Below, in pieces: positions 8,638 to 17,236 of a stretch of 64,000 bases of DNA. A program made the position numbers and the translations under genes. Position 1 is the first letter of the stretch. Each line of letters starts with the position of its first letter. The notes beneath the pieces are model-generated. The model saw only the letters and a program-made list of their open reading frames with translations. It was not told where the DNA came from and made no database searches. The stretch lies in assembly GCA_050946055.1 (NCBI GenBank), contig JBMNUB010000011.1, forward strand, positions 11,484-75,483. The letters are read 5' to 3'. Origin of the DNA: Fimadaptatus sp050946055. Its GTDB lineage: Bacteria > Bacillota > Clostridia > Christensenellales > Aristaeellaceae.

Positions 8638-8667
8638 GCATATCGAGATACCGGCCCTCATAGTAAT
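8638..8667 (+). promoter_or_regulatory. candidate sigma-E promoter of spoIVA
   Basis: GCATATC (8638-8644), 14-nt spacer and CATAGTAAT (8659-8667) resemble the mother-cell sigma-E pattern (ATA element, then CATA). The match beyond CATA is weak. spoIVA is sigma-E-dependent in Bacillus, which makes the site plausible. The start point would be about 30 nt before the GGAGGG. The rest of 8431-8637 shows nothing recognisable. Confidence 0.4.
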
Positions 8668-8715
8668 GGAACGAAGGGAGCTAATATCAATGCTGCCGAT
8701 CGAGGAGGGCTGTTG

Positions 8716-10227
8716 ATGGGAGATAGCGCGTATCCGGGCGTGGGACCGGAATTGTACAGGGATATCGCCGAGCGCACGCAGGGCGATATATACATAGGCG
8801 TGGTCGGCCCGGTGCGCACCGGCAAGTCCACGTTCATAAAGAGATTCATGGAGCTGATGGTGCTGGGCGGGCTGGAAGCGGACGATCAGGCCGGGAAAAG
8901 CCGCATAGAGCGCATGATAGACGAGCTGCCGCTAAGCGGTGCGGGGCGCATGATAATGACCACACAGCCGCGCTTCATACCCGACGAGGCCGCGCAGATA
9001 GCGCTGGACGAGAATACCCGCCTGCGCGTGCGTCTGGTGGACTGCGTGGGCTACATGGTGCGCGGCGCGGCTGGCATAAGCGACGGCGATGAGCCGCGCA
9101 TGGTGCGCACGCCGTGGTTTGAACACGACATACCGTTTGAGCAGGCCGCGGAGCTGGGCACGCGCAAGGTCATAGCCGAGCATTCCACGCTGGGCGTTGT
9201 GGTCACTACCGACGGCAGCGTGGCGGGCATACCCCGCGCCGACTACGAGGAAGCCGAGGAGCGCGTGATAAACGAGCTAAAGCAGCTGGGCAAGCCCTTT
9301 GTGGTAGCGCTCAACTGCGCCCGGCCTGACAGCGAGGCGGCACGCGCACTGGAGCGTGAGCTGAGCGACAAGTACGATACGCCGGTTATAGCGCTGAGCG
9401 TGCTGGAGGCTACGCAGCAGGACATGTGCCGCATAATGGAGCGCGTGCTGTACGAGTTCCCGATAACGCGCGTACACTTCGCCACGCCCGACTGGCTGGG
9501 TGCGCTGCCCGATGGCCATGCGCTGCTGGGCGAAGTCACATCGGCGGTCAAGCAGGCGCTGGAGGGCGCAACGCGCATGCGCGACCGCGAGAGCATATGC
9601 GCGCGCCTCAAGGAACACGAGGCACTCTGTCCTGAGGCGGGCGAGGTTATGCTGGGCGAGGGCGAGCTGCGCTTTGCCCTGCCGCTTGAGCATTCGGTGT
9701 ATTACCGGGTGCTGGGCGAGCTGAGCGGCTGCGAGATATCGGGCGAGCGGCAGCTGATGGGCATGATGGGCGAGATGGCGCGCGCCAAGCGCGAATACGA
9801 CAGGCTCAAGGACGCGCTTGAGGACGTGGAGCGCACGGGCTACGGTCTAGTCATGCCCGCGCGCGAGGAGCTAAAGCTGGATAAGCCGCAGACGGTCAAG
9901 CAGGGCGGACATTACGGCGTGCGCATACGCGCAAGCGCGCCCAGCCTACACCTGATACGCGCCGCTGTCAACACCGAGATAAGCCCGCTGGTAGGCACAG
10001 AGAAGCAGTCCGAGGAGATGGCGCAGTTCCTCTCCCAGGCCATGGAGGACGATCCCGACGGCGTATGGGACACCAACATGTTCGGCAAGACGCTCTCCGC
10101 CATGGTGGGCGATGAGCTGAGCGGCAAACTGAGCCACATGCCGCAGGAGGCGCGCGAGAAGGTGGCAGAACTGCTTGAGCGCATAATGAACGAGGGCAAT
10201 GGCTCGATGATATGCATACTTCTGTAA
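8716..10227 (+). CDS. spoIVA: stage IV sporulation protein A (spore coat ATPase)
   Basis: Mother-cell ATPase that polymerises on the forespore outer membrane and anchors the coat. The 503 residues (about 492 in Bacillus) follow the family throughout: DIAERTQGDIYIGVVGP, Walker A GPVRTGKST, RLVDCVGY, EHSTLGVVVTTDG, EAEERVINELK and the C-terminal ERIMNEGNGSMICILL. GGAGGG (8704-8709) is 6 nt before ATG 8716; an upstream in-frame extension to 8566 has no homology. Its presence is the main evidence that the organism can form endospores. Confidence 0.97.
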   Translation: MGDSAYPGVGPELYRDIAERTQGDIYIGVVGPVRTGKSTFIKRFMELMVLGGLEADDQAGKSRIERMIDELPLSGAGRMIMTTQPRFIPDEAAQIALDENTRLRVRLVDCVGYMVRGAAGISDGDEPRMVRTPWFEHDIPFEQAAELGTRKVIAEHSTLGVVVTTDGSVAGIPRADYEEAEERVINELKQLGKPFVVALNCARPDSEAARALERELSDKYDTPVIALSVLEATQQDMCRIMERVLYEFPITRVHFATPDWLGALPDGHALLGEVTSAVKQALEGATRMRDRESICARLKEHEALCPEAGEVMLGEGELRFALPLEHSVYYRVLGELSGCEISGERQLMGMMGEMARAKREYDRLKDALEDVERTGYGLVMPAREELKLDKPQTVKQGGHYGVRIRASAPSLHLIRAAVNTEISPLVGTEKQSEEMAQFLSQAMEDDPDGVWDTNMFGKTLSAMVGDELSGKLSHMPQEAREKVAELLERIMNEGNGSMICILL

Positions 10228-10363
10228 AGATTTGACGCGGGCGTAATATGCGCGCATATCGCAGCATATTATGATAGAGGTCGCGCGCAGAGCGGGGAAA
10301 TGCATGCCTAAGTGCAGCCCTTGCAGGCAGCGCGCGTTATGCGGCCGTGCAGCACGGCTTTTA

Positions 10364-10404
10364 ATGCGGACGCCTGCCACAGGAGCGGCGGCCGCATGTT
10401 TTTT
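10364..10404 (+). terminator. intrinsic terminator after spoIVA
   Basis: Stem ATGCGG-A-CGCC pairs with GGCG-G-CCGCAT (10364-10397; one A.G mismatch), followed by GTTTTTT. A weaker 8-bp hairpin (TAATATGC/GCATATTA, 10244-10271) lies nearer the stop but has no U-run. Confidence 0.75.
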
Positions 10405-10451
10405 GTCATATGATGCCTGCGCATATGATAAGGCACGCCATTCAGGCGTGC

Positions 10452-10834
10452 GCCGTTGGCAGGAGCATACGTAATCGTGGCATGCGAGTGCTGATGTAAG
10501 GGGCTTCGTCGTCGCGGCGCGCGAGTGCCGGTGTTAGGACTTTGTCATCGCGGCGCGCGAGTGATGATGTTAGGACTTTGTCGTCGCGGCGTGCGAGTGC
10601 CGGTGTTAGGGCTTTGTCATCGCGGCGCGCGAGTGATGATGTTAGGACTTTGTCGTCGCGGCGCGCGAGTGCCGGTGTTAGGGCTTTGTCATCGCGGCGC
10701 GCGAGTGATGATGTTAGGACTTTGTCGTCGCGGCGCGCGAGTGCCGGTGTTAGGGCTTTGTCATCGCGGCGTGCGAGTGCCGGTGTTAGGGCTTTGTCAT
10801 CGCGGCGCGCGAGTGCCGTTGGCAGGAGCATACG
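10452..10834 (+). repeat. 20-bp direct repeats bracketing the 36-bp array
   Basis: The 20-mer GCCGTTGGCAGGAGCATACG occurs exactly at 10452-10471 and 10815-10834, one copy on each side of the tandem array. The right copy merges into the truncated last repeat unit. Confidence 0.85.
10504..10818 (+). repeat. 36-bp tandem repeat array, 8.75 copies
   Basis: Nearly identical 36-bp units start at 10504, 10540, 10576, 10612, 10648, 10684, 10720, 10756 and a partial at 10792. Each has the core CGCGGCGCGCGAGTG. Units alternate between two variants (CCGGTG or ATGATG after the core), giving a 72-bp higher-order period for copies 1-7. There are no spacers between units, so it is a minisatellite and not a CRISPR. 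Frames stay open only because 36 is a multiple of three. The remaining parts of the 10228-11095 gap show no gene. Confidence 0.9.
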
Positions 10835-11033
10835 GCACTTTGGCATGCGGCAAATGGCGCATGTGCGCGGGCATAGGGCGGGCAGGGGCGCGCGCGAACG
10901 CACATCGGCACAAGCCCAAGCTCATAGTCGCATTTGCCCATAATGGGCAGGGCGGGCGGATCATTTTGCCGCACATGAAAATAAACTCACGCATGTGTCA
11001 TGGTTTACTAAGAAATAACGTAAATACTGCATA

Positions 11034-11062
11034 TGGAAATTTGCGGAAATATGCGCTATAAT
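11034..11062 (+). promoter_or_regulatory. promoter of the sialidase-like gene
   Basis: TGGAAA (11034-11039), 17-bp spacer, TATAAT (11057-11062). Perfect -10, four of six at -35. A leader of about 28 nt runs to the AAAGGAGG site. Confidence 0.6.
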
Positions 11063-11095
11063 ACCTGTGTAAGACCGCAAAAGGAGGATGCTTGA

Positions 11096-12163
11096 ATGGC
11101 GGACAACGGATATGTAGTATTGGAGTTGGCGCCGGACGATGTCCATACACGTCACAGCGAGGGCGATTTTTGCCGTCTGCCGGACGGATCTATACTTTTT
11201 GCCTATTCGCGCTTCACCCAGTCGGAGGATGACGATGCGCCGTCCGATATAGTGGGCATGCTGTCGCGCGACGAGGGCGAGACGTGGAGCGAGCCGTACA
11301 CTCTGATACACGCTTCGCGCCATGGCGTAAAGAACGTAATGAGCCTGTCGCTCATGAATATGAAAAACGGCGATATAGGCATGTTCTATCTTATAAAGCA
11401 ATCCCCGGTGGAGAACCGCGTTATGCTGGCGCGCTCTGCGGACGGACTGCACTTTGGCGAGGCAATAGACTGCCAGAACCCGGCGCGCAAGGGGCTGTAC
11501 ATACTCAACAATCAGCGCGCGGAGCGCTTGAGCGATGGGCGCATACTGCTGCCCGTGGCGCTGCACTATGCGTCGATGGGCCCGGAAGGCCGCCTGTTCA
11601 ACACATATGGCGAGTGCCGCTTCCTTTGCTCGGACGACGATGGCCGCACATGGCGCGAACTGGAGGGCAGCGTGCATTGCGACTTTGCGCATTCGCAGAG
11701 CGGATTGCAGGAGCCGGGCGTGGTCGAGCTGCGCAGCGGCTCGCTCTGGATGTACGCAAGGACCGACCAGATGTATCAGTATGAGTGCTTCTCACTGGAC
11801 GGCGGCGTGAGCTGGACTCTGCCGCAGCCCTCGCGCTTTACTTCGCCGCAGTCGCCCATGAAGGTGGCGCGCAGCCCATATAACGGCGCGCTGTTTGCCA
11901 TATGGAACCCCATACCCAATTACAATGGCCGCGAGGTCACGCGCAGCGGCTGGGGACGCACGCCCCTTGTGATGGCGCGCGGCGACTATGATGGAAACAA
12001 GTGGAGCGAGCTGCGCACGCTGGAGGATGATCCTCGCGCGGGCTTCTGCTATCCGTCGATATTCTTCCTGCCGGATGGACAGGCGCTGGTGTCCTACTGC
12101 GCCGGTACAGATCAGGATGGCTCCTGCCTGCGCCGCCTGCGCATGCGCAAGATAAAGCTGTGA
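11096..12163 (+). CDS. sialidase-superfamily BNR-repeat protein
   Basis: Six-bladed beta-propeller protein of 355 residues. Three Asp-box motifs are visible: SRDEGETW (about 57-64), SDDDGRTW (about 179-186) and SLDGGVSW (about 242). There is no signal peptide, so it would act in the cytoplasm. The classic sialidase FRIP motif is absent (the N-terminal equivalent reads CRLPDG), so the name sialidase describes the fold; exo-glycosidase activity on sialic acid is not shown. AAAGGAGG precedes the ATG. It appears to be a single-gene unit with its own promoter. Confidence 0.75.
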   Translation: MADNGYVVLELAPDDVHTRHSEGDFCRLPDGSILFAYSRFTQSEDDDAPSDIVGMLSRDEGETWSEPYTLIHASRHGVKNVMSLSLMNMKNGDIGMFYLIKQSPVENRVMLARSADGLHFGEAIDCQNPARKGLYILNNQRAERLSDGRILLPVALHYASMGPEGRLFNTYGECRFLCSDDDGRTWRELEGSVHCDFAHSQSGLQEPGVVELRSGSLWMYARTDQMYQYECFSLDGGVSWTLPQPSRFTSPQSPMKVARSPYNGALFAIWNPIPNYNGREVTRSGWGRTPLVMARGDYDGNKWSELRTLEDDPRAGFCYPSIFFLPDGQALVSYCAGTDQDGSCLRRLRMRKIKL

Positions 12164-12279
12164 CCCGGGCAGACATGTCTGGGCAACCCGGGCGTTAACT
12201 GGATAAGGCAACATGTATGCATAAAAGTGCGCCGCTCATCCCATGGCATTATCTGCCGGGAGGGGCGGCGCATCTGCGC

Positions 12280-12630
12280 TCATCTGTCGCCCTGCGGCCT
12301 GTGCGCGCGCAGGCATTCGCTGGCAAACTCGCAGCTGCACGCCATGGTCAGCTCGCGCTCGCTGGTATCGGCAAAGAGCGCGTTGGACATGTGCGAGAGT
12401 GCATCGGCTATGCGGGCGCGATCCACCTTGTAATGCACCTGATAGCCCAGCTTGCGGCCTTCCACCAGCCCGTAGCGCTTGAACACGTTCATATGCTGCG
12501 ATACCGCAGGCTCGCTTATGCCCAGCTTGCGCGCCAGCGCCCGCACGCAGTAGTCATGCCTTAGCAGCAGGCACAGTATCGCGTAGCGCGTGGGTTCGGT
12601 TATGGCATGTACTATTTCGATATCGTTCAA
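12280..12630 (-). CDS. ArsR-family winged-helix regulator
   Basis: Small HTH repressor-like protein, 116 residues. It begins MNDIEIVHAITEPTRYAILCLLL and contains the recognition helix region ISEPAVSQHMNVFKRYGLV. The C-terminus has a cysteine cluster, CSCEFASEC, that could bind metal or sense thiols, but no metal-resistance gene is nearby. It starts with TTG (12630) after GGAGGCGG. It is divergent from the Liv-type binding-protein gene and may control it; that is inference from position. Confidence 0.8.
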   Translation of the reverse strand: MNDIEIVHAITEPTRYAILCLLLRHDYCVRALARKLGISEPAVSQHMNVFKRYGLVEGRKLGYQVHYKVDRARIADALSHMSNALFADTSERELTMACSCEFASECLRAHRPQGDR

Positions 12631-12849
12631 GCGATACCGCCTCCTATGTCGGGGCGCTTGGCGCGCCGCATCGTTGTGAGCTGCCTTTGCCTCATGATTC
12701 GATACATTTGCTGCAAGGCCGGCTTCATGACTTGTCTTGTCATGGCGATGGTATCATAAGTCGCGCTGCGCTGTCAACTGCATTGCTGTATCAGTTCAAA
12801 GTGATAGCACGATGGCGACATGATTATTGCGCTATTTACATTGAACTGC

Positions 12850-12877
12850 TTGCTATTTGAGATGGCAGGTATATAAT
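12850..12877 (+). promoter_or_regulatory. promoter of the Liv-type binding protein
   Basis: TTGCTA (12850-12855), 16-bp spacer, TATAAT (12872-12877), followed by GGGGAGGTG. It lies in the divergent region between the ArsR-like gene and the binding-protein gene. Confidence 0.6.
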
Positions 12878-12907
12878 GAGCCTTAAAGAAGGGGAGGTGC
12901 ATCTATC

Positions 12908-14044
12908 ATGAAACATTGTATCAAAAGGCTGAGTGCGCTGCTGCTTAGCGCGCTCATGTGTATGTGCGCGTTCGTGCCTGCACTGGCCGACGGGGCCGAT
13001 CCCATAAAGCTGGCGGTCATAGCGCCGCTGACCGGCGACTTTGCCCAGTATGGCGAGGCATACCGCACCGCCGTTGAGCTGACCGTGAATCAGGTCAACG
13101 CGGCGGGCGGCATAGGTGGCCGCATGCTGGCATACGACATATTCGATGACAAGAACGATGCCCGCGAGAGCGCCACGCTGGCCGGGCGCATAGCCTCCGA
13201 CGACAGCTATATAGCGGTCGTGGGGCCGTTTGCATCTACCTGCGCGCTGGCTTGCGCACCCATACTGCAAAACGCGGGCATAGTGCAGATGTGTCCGACC
13301 TGCACACATCCCGACCTGACCTCAACCGGCGAATACATATTCCGCGGCGCGATAACCTCCGAGCTGGAAGCCCCCATATTTGCCGACGTGACGCTCAACA
13401 AGCTGGGCACCAAGAAGGTGGGCATCATATACACTCAGGATGACTGGGGAATAACCACCGAGCAGGAATACGCCAAGAAGCTGGAGGAGCTGGGCGGCGA
13501 GATAGTGATAGCCGAGAGCTACATATCGGGCAGCACCCGTGACTTTACCCCCATACTTACCAAGATAGCGGCCGAGGACATCGACCTTCTGTTCGTGGCG
13601 GCCATGTACAACGATTCGGCCATGATACTTGAGCAGCTCAAGCAGCTGGGCTATGAGGGCAAGTTCAAGGTACAGGGTACCGGCTCGCTGTACACCGACG
13701 AGTTCCTGGCGCTGGCGGGCGACAATGCCGAGGGCATGTACATAACCGCGTCCTTCTATGCCGCCAATCCCGAAAAGAACGTGCAGGACTTCGTAACTGC
13801 GTACAAGGAGGCCTTCGGCAGCGAGCCCAACCTGTTCGCGGCCTCGGTATACGACGGCGTGGGCCTTATAGTCAAGGCGCTGGAGAGCGGCGCTACCGAC
13901 CGTGCCAGCCTTCGCGACGCGCTGGCGGACATAAGCGACTTTGACGGCGTGACCGGCAAGGCCAGCTTCAACGAGAACCGCGACGTAATAAAGGGCGAGG
14001 TAGTGCTGAAGATTGAGGACGGCAAGTTCGTATACGTGGACTAA
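12908..14044 (+). CDS. Liv-type ABC transporter substrate-binding protein
   Basis: Periplasmic-binding-protein type I fold (Leu/Ile/Val-binding family), 378 residues. The first 27 residues form a signal peptide with a hydrophobic core ending ALA-DG, so signal peptidase I cleavage is expected; no clear lipobox is seen. Family motifs include IKLAVIAPLTGDFAQYG, NAAGGIGGR and AVVGPFAS. It delivers branched-chain or related amino acids to the permease genes downstream. It is separated from livH by about 640 nt that contain a hairpin duplication and a mobile element. Confidence 0.88.
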   Translation: MKHCIKRLSALLLSALMCMCAFVPALADGADPIKLAVIAPLTGDFAQYGEAYRTAVELTVNQVNAAGGIGGRMLAYDIFDDKNDARESATLAGRIASDDSYIAVVGPFASTCALACAPILQNAGIVQMCPTCTHPDLTSTGEYIFRGAITSELEAPIFADVTLNKLGTKKVGIIYTQDDWGITTEQEYAKKLEELGGEIVIAESYISGSTRDFTPILTKIAAEDIDLLFVAAMYNDSAMILEQLKQLGYEGKFKVQGTGSLYTDEFLALAGDNAEGMYITASFYAANPEKNVQDFVTAYKEAFGSEPNLFAASVYDGVGLIVKALESGATDRASLRDALADISDFDGVTGKASFNENRDVIKGEVVLKIEDGKFVYVD

Positions 14045-14149
14045 GGCAATGCCCTAACGTTATATTGCATATGTTGCGGGTGAGTTTGCCACTTGGGTTC
14101 AGGCACAGTGCGTTACATACTTCCCGCATTACGTATCGCAACTATATGA

Positions 14150-14181
14150 GGCGGAGCGCATCAAATCCAATGCGCTCCGCT
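14150..14181 (+). repeat. 32-nt hairpin direct repeat, left copy (second at 14436-14467)
   Basis: The 32 nt contain a perfect 11-bp stem (GCGGAGCGCAT/ATGCGCTCCGC, 14151-14161 and 14170-14180). The second copy at 14436-14467 differs by one base. The two copies abut the ends of the element at 14182-14435 exactly, as a target-site duplication would. The hairpin may have been the terminator of the binding-protein gene. Confidence 0.85.
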
Positions 14182-14435
14182 CTGCTTGTCAAAGCGTCTT
14201 TTTGACAAGCGTGAACGGGGGAGAATCTCCCCCGCCACTGCCACCCCTACTCAGTTTCCACTGAAATCCTGCTGATTTCCGGGCGTGGAAACTGCAAGGA
14301 AGATATGCTGCTCTGGGAAATGGGATTTCCCGATGCAAAAATATCCACGCGCCCACCGCACATGTCGCTGGGCGCTACCTAAGTCGAGAGGGCTGCGAGG
14401 CCCGCCGAGCTCTCCGGGGGTTTTTTGACAGTCTG
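14182..14435 (-). mobile_element. dispersed inverted-repeat element, copy A (254 bp)
   Basis: Read on the minus strand it starts CAGACTGTCAAAAAACC and ends with TTTGACAAGCAG, giving imperfect terminal inverted repeats. It aligns end to end with copies at 41403, 50249 and 62969. Shared internal blocks include AGCGACATGTGCGGTGGGC, GGGAAATCCCATTTCCC (hairpin) and GGGGGAGATTCTCCCCC (hairpin). No frame is conserved among copies, so it is non-coding. It is the only copy in inverted orientation and is flanked by 32-nt direct repeats with one mismatch. Confidence 0.8.
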
Positions 14436-14629
14436 GGCGGAGCGCATCAAATCCGATGCGCTCCGCTCTGAGTTTGAGTGCAGGGCGTGCATGAGCAAGG
14501 CGGGTCACTGCACGGCGGCAGGGCGTGCATCTCATGTCCGAGCGCTATGCGGCGGGCAAAAGCGGCAATGCGCAGCTGTAAGTGCGCTTTGCTGGCGCGA
14601 ATCGTTAAGCGGATTTAGCGCGCGCGGGC

Positions 14630-14658
14630 TTGCGGGCGGAGCGATGCGCGCTTATAAT
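14630..14658 (+). promoter_or_regulatory. promoter of livH operon
   Basis: TTGCGG (14630-14635), 17-bp spacer, TATAAT (14653-14658). It lets livHMGF be transcribed independently of the binding-protein gene and rules out starts upstream of about 14665. Confidence 0.65.
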
Positions 14659-14689
14659 CAGAGGCAATGACATTGCGTGGGTGAACGAT

Positions 14690-15574
14690 ATGCAAATGCT
14701 GATGCAACAGTTGATAAACGGAGTGGCGCTGGGCGGACTGTACGCGCTGACTGCCATAGGGTATTCGCTGGTGTACGGGGTCATGGAGCTGGTCAACTTC
14801 TCGCATGGCTCGGTGTACATGTTCGGAGCATATGCGTTTTACATAGCCATGGAGCTGTGCGGCGCGCCCATGTGGGTGAGCGTACCAGCGGCGCTGGCGG
14901 CGGCGGGGCTGATGGGCATTGTGATACAGCGCGTGGCGCTGACGCCGTTTGCGCGGCGTGGACTGCCGCTTGTGTATTCGCTGATAGCCACGATTGGCTC
15001 GTCGATAGTGATACAAAACGCCATGCTGCTTGTGATGGGCTCGCAGACGCGCCGCTTTCCAACCGTCATGGAGGGCGTGTTTGTGGACTTGTGGGGCTGC
15101 CGCGTGTCGGCGCTTACGCTGCTGATAATCGGCCTGTCGATAGCGCTCATCGCGGCGCTTAGCCTGTTTCTGCGCCTTACGCGGCTGGGACAGGGCATGC
15201 GCGCCACCGCGCAGAACCGCTTTGCCGCGACGCTCATGGGCATACCCGCCGGGCGCATAGTGGCGCTGTGCTTCTTTCTGGGCGGAGCGCTGGCTGCCGT
15301 GGCGGGCATACTTGCCAGCATGAACTATCGCAGCGTGGACATATCCGTAGGCACGTCCATGGGCGTTAAGGCATTTGCGGCCACGGTGCTGGGCGGCATA
15401 GGCTCGGTGAGCGGCGCGGCGCTGGGCGGGCTGCTGATAGGCGTGATAGAGGTACTGGTGGCGGGCTACATAAACGCCTCGCTGCGCGATATGGCGGCAT
15501 ATGTAATACTTATAGCAATACTCATAGTGCGCCCCTGCGGACTGCTGGGGCAGCGCACGCAGAGAAAGGTGTGA
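14690..15574 (+). CDS. livH: Liv-type ABC transporter permease LivH
   Basis: Inner-membrane permease of the branched-chain amino acid (HAAT) family, 294 residues and about eight hydrophobic segments. The N-terminus MQQLINGVALGGLYALTAIG and YGVMELVNFSHGSVYMFGAY are characteristic. ATG 14690 is preferred because the promoter lies at 14630-14658; GTG 14681 is an in-frame alternative. The ribosome binding site (GGGTGA) is weak. Confidence 0.88.
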   Translation: MQMLMQQLINGVALGGLYALTAIGYSLVYGVMELVNFSHGSVYMFGAYAFYIAMELCGAPMWVSVPAALAAAGLMGIVIQRVALTPFARRGLPLVYSLIATIGSSIVIQNAMLLVMGSQTRRFPTVMEGVFVDLWGCRVSALTLLIIGLSIALIAALSLFLRLTRLGQGMRATAQNRFAATLMGIPAGRIVALCFFLGGALAAVAGILASMNYRSVDISVGTSMGVKAFAATVLGGIGSVSGAALGGLLIGVIEVLVAGYINASLRDMAAYVILIAILIVRPCGLLGQRTQRKV

Positions 15575-15579
15575 GCCGT

Positions 15580-16515
15580 ATGAAGTCGATAGCGCATGCG
15601 CGCAGGCTCTGGCGGCGCGCCATGTTGCCCGCTGCCGTGCTGGTGCTTGTGATACCGCTTGTGAATCTGGGCGCATATCCCATGCGCGTGGCGGTGATGT
15701 GCGCCATATACTCGCTGCTGGCGCTGAGCCTCAACCTGCTGACCGGCATTGCGGGTCAGGTGTCGCTGGGGCATGCGGCGTTTTATGCCGTGGGCGCGTA
15801 TACATCGGCGCTAATGGCGCTGCGGCTGGGCGCGCCGCTGTGGATAAGCATGCCCGCCGCCATGCTCATGGGCGCGGCGATGGGCTTTGTGACATACCTG
15901 CCCTCGCGGAGAGTTTCGGGCGGGTATCTAGCCATAGTCACAATGGGCATAGGCGAGATAGTGCGGCTGACCCTTGTCAACTGGCAGAGCCTTACGCGCG
16001 GCCCCATGGGCTTGCCCGGCGTGCCTCAGGCCAAGGTGTTCGGGCAGGTGCTTGCCTCGCCCTATCAGTACTATCTGTTTGCCATGCCCATGGCGCTTAT
16101 AGCGCTCATGCTGCTTGTGAGCCTGTCGCGCTCCAACGCCGGGCGCAAGCTGAACGCTGTGCGCATAGACCCGATTGCCGCAGAGAGCATGGGCATATAT
16201 CCCAACCGCATGAAGGCGCTTGCATTCACGCTGAGCGGGGCGATAGCGGCGCTGGCGGGCGCGCTGTATGCACATTTCATAGGCTTTATCGACCCCGGCT
16301 CGTTCCGCTCGGATGAGTCGATAACCGTGCTGTGCATGGTGGTGCTGGGCGGCATGGGCAATCTGCCGGGCAGCGTGCTGGCAGCGTTCCTGCTTACCAT
16401 ACTGCCCGAGTTCCTGCGCGGGCTGGACAATGTGCGCATGCTGATATACGGCGCGCTGCTAGTGGCAATGATGCTCATCAAGACCACGGGGAGGAAGCAT
16501 GAAGCTCGAAGCTAA
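15580..16515 (+). CDS. livM: Liv-type ABC transporter permease LivM
   Basis: Second permease of the HAAT-type importer, 311 residues, multiple membrane spans. It shows LNLLTGIAGQVSLGHAAFYAVGAY and the cytoplasmic loop motif SESMG-like AAESMGIYPNRMKALAF followed by SGAIAALAGALYAH. AAAGG at 15565 is 10 nt before ATG 15580; GTG 15571, which overlaps the livH stop, is an alternative. It overlaps livG by 17 nt. Confidence 0.9.
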   Translation: MKSIAHARRLWRRAMLPAAVLVLVIPLVNLGAYPMRVAVMCAIYSLLALSLNLLTGIAGQVSLGHAAFYAVGAYTSALMALRLGAPLWISMPAAMLMGAAMGFVTYLPSRRVSGGYLAIVTMGIGEIVRLTLVNWQSLTRGPMGLPGVPQAKVFGQVLASPYQYYLFAMPMALIALMLLVSLSRSNAGRKLNAVRIDPIAAESMGIYPNRMKALAFTLSGAIAALAGALYAHFIGFIDPGSFRSDESITVLCMVVLGGMGNLPGSVLAAFLLTILPEFLRGLDNVRMLIYGALLVAMMLIKTTGRKHEARS

Positions 16516-17236
16516 AAACCTGCATAAGTCATTCGGCGGCCTGCGCGCGGTGGACGGAGTGAGCTTTACCGCGTCTTCGGGCGCGCTGACCTGCATAACC
16601 GGGCCCAACGGCGCGGGCAAGACCACGGTCTTTAATCTGCTGACCGGCTTCTATACGCCCGACTATGGGCGCGTGCTGTTGGATGGGCTGGACATGACCG
16701 GCATGCCGCCTGCCGGGCGCGCGCGTGCGGGGGTTGCGCGCACATTTCAGAACATTCGGCTGCTGGATGAGCTAAGCGCCATGGACAACCTCGTCTGCGC
16801 CATGCAGGGGCGCTTCAGCGCTTCGCTTGCCGATACGCTGCTGCCCACGCGCAGGCGCAGGCGCGAGCTGAATGAGGCGCGCGAGTTCGCCATGGAACAG
16901 CTGTGCTTTCTGGGGCTTGATCAGTATGCCGGAATGCCCGCGGGCAAGCTGCCCTACGGCGCGCGCAAGTCGCTGGAGATAGCGCGCTGCCTGTGCATGC
17001 GCCCGCGGCTGATGCTGCTGGACGAACCGGCCAGCGGCCTCAACACTCAGGAGGCGCACGAGCTGGGGCAGACAATACTGCGCCTTGACAGGGAAAGTAT
17101 GATAATCGTCGTTATAGAGCACAACATGGCGCTGGTCAGGCAGATAGCCGATGAGATAATACACATAGCCGATGGGCGCGTGGCATACGCATTGCAGCGC
17201 GAGGAATGGCTCAGGAAGGGCGGAAGCCGCAAGTGA
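16499..17236 (+). CDS. livG: Liv-type ABC transporter ATP-binding protein LivG
   Basis: ATPase of the amino-acid importer, 245 residues. Walker A GPNGAGKTT (about 36-44), RTFQNIRL Q-loop region, Walker B LMLLDEPASGL. The signature is LPYGARKSLEIAR, the variant usual in LivG. GGGGAGG precedes ATG 16499. Its stop overlaps the next start as GTGA. Confidence 0.92.
   Translation: MKLEAKNLHKSFGGLRAVDGVSFTASSGALTCITGPNGAGKTTVFNLLTGFYTPDYGRVLLDGLDMTGMPPAGRARAGVARTFQNIRLLDELSAMDNLVCAMQGRFSASLADTLLPTRRRRRELNEAREFAMEQLCFLGLDQYAGMPAGKLPYGARKSLEIARCLCMRPRLMLLDEPASGLNTQEAHELGQTILRLDRESMIIVVIEHNMALVRQIADEIIHIADGRVAYALQREEWLRKGGSRK

Noticed and set aside
10504..10818. CRISPR array
   Set aside because: The 36-bp units are contiguous with no spacers, and there are no cas genes in the window. 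It is a minisatellite.
10525..11061. Long open frames across the 36-bp array on both strands
   Set aside because: The frames stay open because the unit is a multiple of three. They have no ribosome binding site, and the peptides are simple repeats.
11096..12163. Secreted sialidase
   Set aside because: There is no signal peptide and no FRIP motif; only the Asp-box propeller is supported.
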